A stretch of 64,000 nucleotides of DNA. It comes from a beta proteobacterium KB13 (GTDB taxonomy: Bacteria > Pseudomonadota > Gammaproteobacteria > Burkholderiales > Methylophilaceae). Below the pieces are notes generated by a model. The model did no database searches and was not told the DNA's origin. It saw only the letters and a list, made by a program, of their open reading frames with translations. Location: the NCBI GenBank assembly GCA_000156155.1, contig DS995299.1:1045400-1109399 (forward strand). Direction: 5' to 3'. The stretch's first letter is position 1, and each line of letters starts with the position of its first letter. Positions 59,686-64,000 of the stretch are shown here, one piece after another. The translations under genes were made by a program, and so were the position numbers.

Positions 59686-60423
59686 TTATCCCGTCAGTTG
59701 CTCGGCTAGTTTATTAGCCTCACTAAAATCAAGGGTCCCTTCGTATATTGACCTTCCAGCAATCACCCCTTTTATTCCAACATTGGCTACTGCACATAAA
59801 TCTTCGATATCTTTGATGTTTGATAATCCTCCGCTAGCGATAATTGGAACATTTCCTCGCTCAGCTAACTCCACTGTTGCGTCAATATTGATTCCTTCTA
59901 ACATCCCATCCCGTCCAATATCTGTATAAATTATTGAGGCCACTCCATAATCCTCAAATTTTTCAGCCATGTCAAATACCGTATGGCCTGTCATTTTTGC
60001 CCATCCGTTAATTGCCACCTCACCATTTTTTGCATCCAATCCAACAATAATTTGGCCTGGAAATGCAAAGCATGCCTCATGCAAAAAACCTGGGTTAGTT
60101 ATTGCTGCTGTACCGATAATGACTGAATCAATTCCTGCATTAATTAAACTCTCAACGGTATCTAAATTTCTAATGCCGCCGCCAAGTTGAATGGGGACTT
60201 CTCCCATTTCTTGTATCACCTCACGAATTACTGGTAAATTTTTTTGTTGGCCCGCAAAGGCTCCATCTAAGTCAACTAGATGTAATCTTTTAGCGCCCTT
60301 TGATTTCCAGTGGGCAGCCATTTCTGCTGGATGTTCTGAAAATATGGTTGCCTGGTCCATTAGCCCCTGTTTAAGGCGAACACACTTTCCTTCTTTTAGA
60401 TCAATCGCAGGAATTACTTGCAT
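59686..60423 (-). CDS. hisA: ProFAR isomerase
   Basis: HisA isomerises the aminoaldose ProFAR to the ketose PRFAR. The 245-residue barrel has catalytic Asp in [18 protein letters not shown] and in [14 protein letters not shown], and phosphate sites LGGGIRN and ASGGLSN. It is a paralogue of the neighbouring HisF. Confidence 0.97.
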   Translation of the reverse strand: MQVIPAIDLKEGKCVRLKQGLMDQATIFSEHPAEMAAHWKSKGAKRLHLVDLDGAFAGQQKNLPVIREVIQEMGEVPIQLGGGIRNLDTVESLINAGIDSVIIGTAAITNPGFLHEACFAFPGQIIVGLDAKNGEVAINGWAKMTGHTVFDMAEKFEDYGVASIIYTDIGRDGMLEGINIDATVELAERGNVPIIASGGLSNIKDIEDLCAVANVGIKGVIAGRSIYEGTLDFSEANKLAEQLTG

Positions 60424-60426
60424 AAT

Positions 60427-61041
60427 TTAAACTTTCCATCTTGTAAAATTTTGTAATAATTGTAGCCCAGCCTGTGAACTTTTTTCTGGATGAAATTGAA
60501 CTGCAAAAATATTATCTTTACTGACAGCGCAACAAAAAGGCTTCTCATAAACACATTCACCAGCCACAAGGTTTCTGCTTTGAGGCTGAACGTAATAGCT
60601 GTGGACAAAATAAAATCTCTCGTTATTAGGAATGCCATTCCACATGAAATGATTTTTAGGGCGATGGACTTCATTCCAACCCATGTGAGGTACCTTATTA
60701 AAATGATTTTTAGGTTTAAATTTTAGGACTCTCCCATCAATAATCCCTAATCCCTTAATATTTCCCTCCTCAGAGAAATTATTTAACATTTGCAAACCGA
60801 TGCATATTCCCAAAAATGGCTTATTTCTTGCCGCATCAATGACCGATTCAATTAAATTTCTCTCTGATAGCTCCCTCACACAATCAGGCATCGCTCCTTG
60901 TCCAGGGAATACCACCTTATCCGCAGCTTGTATTAATTTTGAATCAGAAGTGACCAAAATCTTTTGATTAGGCGATACTTTTTTAAATGCATTAAAAACA
61001 GATCTAAGATTACCCATCCCATAATCAACAATTGCAATCAT
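60427..61041 (-). CDS. hisH: Imidazole glycerol phosphate synthase, glutaminase subunit
   Basis: HisH supplies ammonia from glutamine to HisF. The 204-residue class I glutaminase starts IAIVDYGMGNLRSV, has the nucleophile in FLGICIGLQML, and the His-Glu pair in VQFHPEKSSQAGLQLLQNF. It follows hisB by 8 bases. Confidence 0.97.
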   Translation of the reverse strand: MIAIVDYGMGNLRSVFNAFKKVSPNQKILVTSDSKLIQAADKVVFPGQGAMPDCVRELSERNLIESVIDAARNKPFLGICIGLQMLNNFSEEGNIKGLGIIDGRVLKFKPKNHFNKVPHMGWNEVHRPKNHFMWNGIPNNERFYFVHSYYVQPQSRNLVAGECVYEKPFCCAVSKDNIFAVQFHPEKSSQAGLQLLQNFTRWKV

Positions 61042-61049
61042 TGATCTTG

Positions 61050-61640
61050 CTATAAAGCCCCTTTTGTTGAAGGAAGTTGATCGGCCTGTCTTGGGTCAAT
61101 GGTAAGAGCCATTCTTAGGGCTCGAGCGAATGCTTTAAAGATTGTTTCTACCTGATGATGAGCATTATCCCCTCTGAGATTATCAATATGTAAGGTAATT
61201 AATGCGTGATTGACAAAACCTTGAAAGAATTCATATATCAAGTCAACATCAAATTCCCCAATCAATGCTCTTTTGAAATTAGCGTTTAATTCGAGGCCTG
61301 GTCTGCCTGAGATATCCACCACAACTCTGGATAGCGCTTCATCCAATGGTGCGTAACAGTGACCATATCGAGTAATGCCTTTTTTATCACCGACCGCCTT
61401 GGCAAAAGCTTGTCCCAAAGTAATACCGATATCTTCAACTGTATGGTGCGCATCAATGTGTAAATCACCTTTTGCCTGCACCTCAAGATCAATTAATCCA
61501 TGACGGGCAATTTGATCAAGCATGTGATCCAAAAAACCAATACCTGATTCTAATTTGGAAATACCGGTGCCGTCTAAATTCAAATTAATTTTGATTTGCG
61601 TTTCTTTAGTATTCCGCTCTACTGAAGAATTTCTACTCAT
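61050..61640 (-). CDS. hisB: Imidazoleglycerol-phosphate dehydratase
   Basis: The 196-residue protein is the stand-alone dehydratase (the E. coli protein is fused to a phosphatase). It has [16 protein letters not shown], the Mn-binding [15 protein letters not shown], and [20 protein letters not shown]. The separate histidinol-phosphate phosphatase needed for the pathway is not in this window. Confidence 0.97.
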   Translation of the reverse strand: MSRNSSVERNTKETQIKINLNLDGTGISKLESGIGFLDHMLDQIARHGLIDLEVQAKGDLHIDAHHTVEDIGITLGQAFAKAVGDKKGITRYGHCYAPLDEALSRVVVDISGRPGLELNANFKRALIGEFDVDLIYEFFQGFVNHALITLHIDNLRGDNAHHQVETIFKAFARALRMALTIDPRQADQLPSTKGAL

Positions 61641-61694
61641 AATGTCTCGTAATTATTTTTTTATCAAATTTTAACTTATATTAAACAAATTATT

Positions 61695-62762
61695 TCACTG
61701 GTTAATTATTTTTTTTAGCTCATCAATAAATAAATCCATTTGCTGATCAGTTCCTATTGTAATTCTTAAAAAATTTTTCAATTTTTCAGGTTGATTAAAG
61801 TATCTTACCAAAATACCTATGTCTCTTAGTTGGGAGTAAATTGTATTTGCCGATAATGGAGATGGTGGTTGAGTAAAAATAAAATTGCCGCCAGATGGCA
61901 ATACAGAAAATTGAAGATTTTCTAAAGCTTTTATAAAACGATTTCTTGTTTCAATAATTTTTTTACATGTCTCTTTAAAATAATTGTCTTCCTGAAAAGA
62001 GGTAACGGATGCTTTTTGGGCAATTCTATCCAGTGGGTATGAATTAAAACTATTTTTTATTCTTATTAATCCATCAATTAAAGTTGTATCCCCAATTGCA
62101 TAACCAACTCTTAATCCTGCCAGAGATCTGGATTTTGACATGGACCTAGTTACCACTAAATTTTTATATTTTTTCACCAAATTCACAGAGGAGTCCGTAC
62201 CAAAATCAACATAAGCCTCATCCACAATAATAATAGATAATGGATTATCTTGCAGAAAATCTTCTATTTTTTTTCCGGGAATTGGAATACCTGTTGGTGC
62301 ATTAGGATTTGGAAAAATGACTGCTGAATCTTCATTATGATACAAAGATAAATCTATTTCAAAATCATTATTTAATGGAATTTGTTGGTAACTGATATCA
62401 AATAATTTGGCATATACTGGGTAAAAACTGTAAGTGATATTAGGAAACAGTAAGTTCTTTTTATTTTTAAAAAAACCATAAAAGATAAAAGCCAAAATTT
62501 CATCAGAACCATTGCCAACAAATACATTCGATATATCAACATCATGGTATGTTGCAATTGTACTTCTTAAAATATTGGACTCAGGATCTGGATAAAGATT
62601 TATTCGATCTGCTCCATGATTTTGGATTTCTTCGATAACTGCCGGTGCTGGTGAGTATGGATTTTCATTTGTGTTTAATTTTAATCTTATCTCACCCTGG
62701 GGCTGCTCACCTGGAATATAGGGATCCAAATTTTTAACAAACTGGCTCCAGAATTTACTCAT
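61695..62762 (-). CDS. hisC: Histidinol-phosphate aminotransferase
   Basis: HisC is a PLP enzyme of fold type I. The 355-residue protein has [63 protein letters not shown] and the PLP lysine in [22 protein letters not shown] used the ATG at 62762 ([20 protein letters not shown]), which overlaps the hisD stop by 8 bases; the longer frame from 62813 lies inside hisD. A 54-base gap follows before hisB. Confidence 0.96.
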   Translation of the reverse strand: MSKFWSQFVKNLDPYIPGEQPQGEIRLKLNTNENPYSPAPAVIEEIQNHGADRINLYPDPESNILRSTIATYHDVDISNVFVGNGSDEILAFIFYGFFKNKKNLLFPNITYSFYPVYAKLFDISYQQIPLNNDFEIDLSLYHNEDSAVIFPNPNAPTGIPIPGKKIEDFLQDNPLSIIIVDEAYVDFGTDSSVNLVKKYKNLVVTRSMSKSRSLAGLRVGYAIGDTTLIDGLIRIKNSFNSYPLDRIAQKASVTSFQEDNYFKETCKKIIETRNRFIKALENLQFSVLPSGGNFIFTQPPSPLSANTIYSQLRDIGILVRYFNQPEKLKNFLRITIGTDQQMDLFIDELKKIINQ

Positions 62763-64000
62763 CAACCTTAACTCTGTAATCAGCTGATCTAGCATGAGCG
62801 AATAACCCTTCACCTTCAGCCATCACTGACGCAATTTTCCCAAGTCTTGTTGCCCCTCTCGCAGACAAATTAATAATGCTAGATCTTTTTTGAAAATCAT
62901 ACACACCTAATGGAGAAGAGAATCTTGCCGTTCTCGAGGTAGGTAATACATGATTCGGTCCAGCACAATAATCTCCAACAGACTCACACGTATTTATTCC
63001 CATAAAAATAGCACCTGCATGGTTAATATTTGTTAATAATGATTCAGGATCTTGTACAGATAATTCCAGGTGTTCTGGTGAAATGTAGTTAGATACCTCG
63101 GCTGCTTCATGCAAATTATCAACCTGTATAAACAATCCTCTATTTTGTAATGAGGTGAAGATAATCTCTTTTCTTGGCATTGTATCTATCAGTTTATTAA
63201 TACTGAGCATCACTTTTTCAAAGACACTGGGGTCTGATGATACGAGGATTGCTTGAGCTAACTCGTCATGTTCGGCCTGAGAAAATAGATCCATCGCTAA
63301 CCAGTCTGGGTCAGTCTTTCCATCAGTAATGACTAAAATTTCTGAAGGGCCAGCAATCATATCGATACCTACTGTTCCAAAAACTACCCTCTTGGCCTCT
63401 GCAACATAAGCATTCCCAGGCCCAACGATTTTGTCAACTTGGGGGATTGTGTTCGTTCCATAAGCAAGCGAAGCAACAGCTTGAGCGCCACCAATGGTGA
63501 ACACTCGGTCCACATTAGCTACATATGCGGCTGCTAAAACTAATGCATTTCTCTCACCATTAGGTGTTGGTACAACCATGACAAGATTTTTTACGCCTGC
63601 AACCTTTGCCGGAATTGCATTCATTAAAACTGAAGAGGGATACGATGCTTTTCCACCTGGGACATATAATCCAACTGAATCCAAAGCTGTAATTTTCTGA
63701 CCAAGTACAGTTCCATCCTCTTCTTTGTAGCTCCATGAGTCTTGAACTTGTTTTTCGTGATAATTTTTAATTCTTTGTGCAGATTCATTAAGCGCATTTT
63801 GTGTAAAAGTGTCTAATGAATCATAGGCTTCTTTTAGAATACTCCTTGGGAGCTCTAGATCGCTTGGAGTGTCTAAATCCACTTTATCAAATTTTTTTGT
63901 AAACTCTAAAAGTGAGTGATCACCATTAACTTTTACAGCTTGAACGATATCTTTTACCGTTTGTTGTATCTGGCTATTATCTTCTTCATCAAAAGATAGA
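62755..64000 (-). CDS. hisD: Histidinol dehydrogenase (N-terminus outside window)
   Basis: HisD oxidises histidinol to histidine in two NAD-dependent steps. The frame runs to the window edge without a stop, and the extra part ([20 protein letters not shown]) matches the family, so the GTG at 63882 is not the start. The visible 414 residues include [57 protein letters not shown] and the zinc-site [21 protein letters not shown]. About 15-20 residues are missing. hisG is expected next. Confidence 0.97.
   Translation of the reverse strand, partial: LSFDEEDNSQIQQTVKDIVQAVKVNGDHSLLEFTKKFDKVDLDTPSDLELPRSILKEAYDSLDTFTQNALNESAQRIKNYHEKQVQDSWSYKEEDGTVLGQKITALDSVGLYVPGGKASYPSSVLMNAIPAKVAGVKNLVMVVPTPNGERNALVLAAAYVANVDRVFTIGGAQAVASLAYGTNTIPQVDKIVGPGNAYVAEAKRVVFGTVGIDMIAGPSEILVITDGKTDPDWLAMDLFSQAEHDELAQAILVSSDPSVFEKVMLSINKLIDTMPRKEIIFTSLQNRGLFIQVDNLHEAAEVSNYISPEHLELSVQDPESLLTNINHAGAIFMGINTCESVGDYCAGPNHVLPTSRTARFSSPLGVYDFQKRSSIINLSARGATRLGKIASVMAEGEGLFAHARSADYRVKVDE

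Noticed and set aside
63000-63882. GTG at 63882 as the hisD start
   Set aside because: Codons upstream to the window edge match the HisD N-terminal region, so the gene continues past the window.

Overview
The window is a compact, AT-rich stretch of bacterial chromosome made almost entirely of housekeeping genes. No gap between genes exceeds 200 bases, many genes overlap by 1 to 17 bases, and there are no insertion sequences, prophage genes, CRISPR arrays or rRNA genes. Gene order points to a betaproteobacterium: his genes, hinT and tatABC in one run, then petABC-sspA-sspB, then tRNA Thr-Tyr-Gly-Thr, tuf, tRNA-Trp, secE-nusG-rplKAJL-rpoBC running straight into the str, S10, spc and alpha ribosomal operons. 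Low GC (judged by eye), short spacers and small proteins suggest a streamlined aquatic lineage such as the OM43/Methylophilaceae type; that placement is inference. A c551-type cytochrome and a bc1 complex indicate aerobic respiration.

Positions 1-20.9 kb carry mixed metabolic genes. On the plus strand: the 3' part of polA, a MoaB/CinA-like gene, dusB-fis, purH-purD, tsaC-hemF and an amino-acid permease. On the minus strand: a c-type cytochrome, a sugar-phosphate mutarotase-like gene and ilvD. Then come lgt (+), a DUF429 gene with cstA and a YbdD-like partner (-), coaBC-dut and rpmB-rpmG (+), and mscS and mgtE (-).

Positions 20.9-53.1 kb are one unbroken minus-strand block for transcription and translation. 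In transcription order: tRNA-Thr, Tyr, Gly, Thr, tuf copy 2, tRNA-Trp, secE, nusG, rplK, rplA, L10 leader, rplJ, rplL, an attenuator-like hairpin, rpoB, rpoC, rpsL, rpsG, fusA, tuf copy 1, rpsJ, rplC-D-W-B, rpsS, rplV, rpsC, rplP, rpmC, rpsQ, rplN-X-E, rpsN, rpsH, rplF, rplR, rpsE, rpmD, rplO, secY, infA, rpmJ, rpsM, rpsK, rpsD, rpoA and rplQ, closed by a strong intrinsic terminator. Sigma-70-like promoters can be read before the tRNA cluster, rpsL, rplC, rplN and rpsM.

Positions 53.1-64 kb are also minus strand: petA-petB-petC-sspA-sspB, with a promoter before petA, preceded by hisD-C-B-H-A-F-I-E, hinT and tatA-B-C. hisD runs off the right edge.

I found no unknown multi-gene system. The observations most worth checking are: a perfect 27-bp in-frame tandem repeat forming a long Lys/Ala/Glu/Pro tail on ribosomal protein L17; a 1219-bp apparently identical tuf duplication in which the distal copy carries the last codons of fusA as a conversion scar; several leader hairpins in the ribosomal/RNA polymerase block; and candidate leaderless or bidirectional promoters at coaBC and lgt/ilvD.
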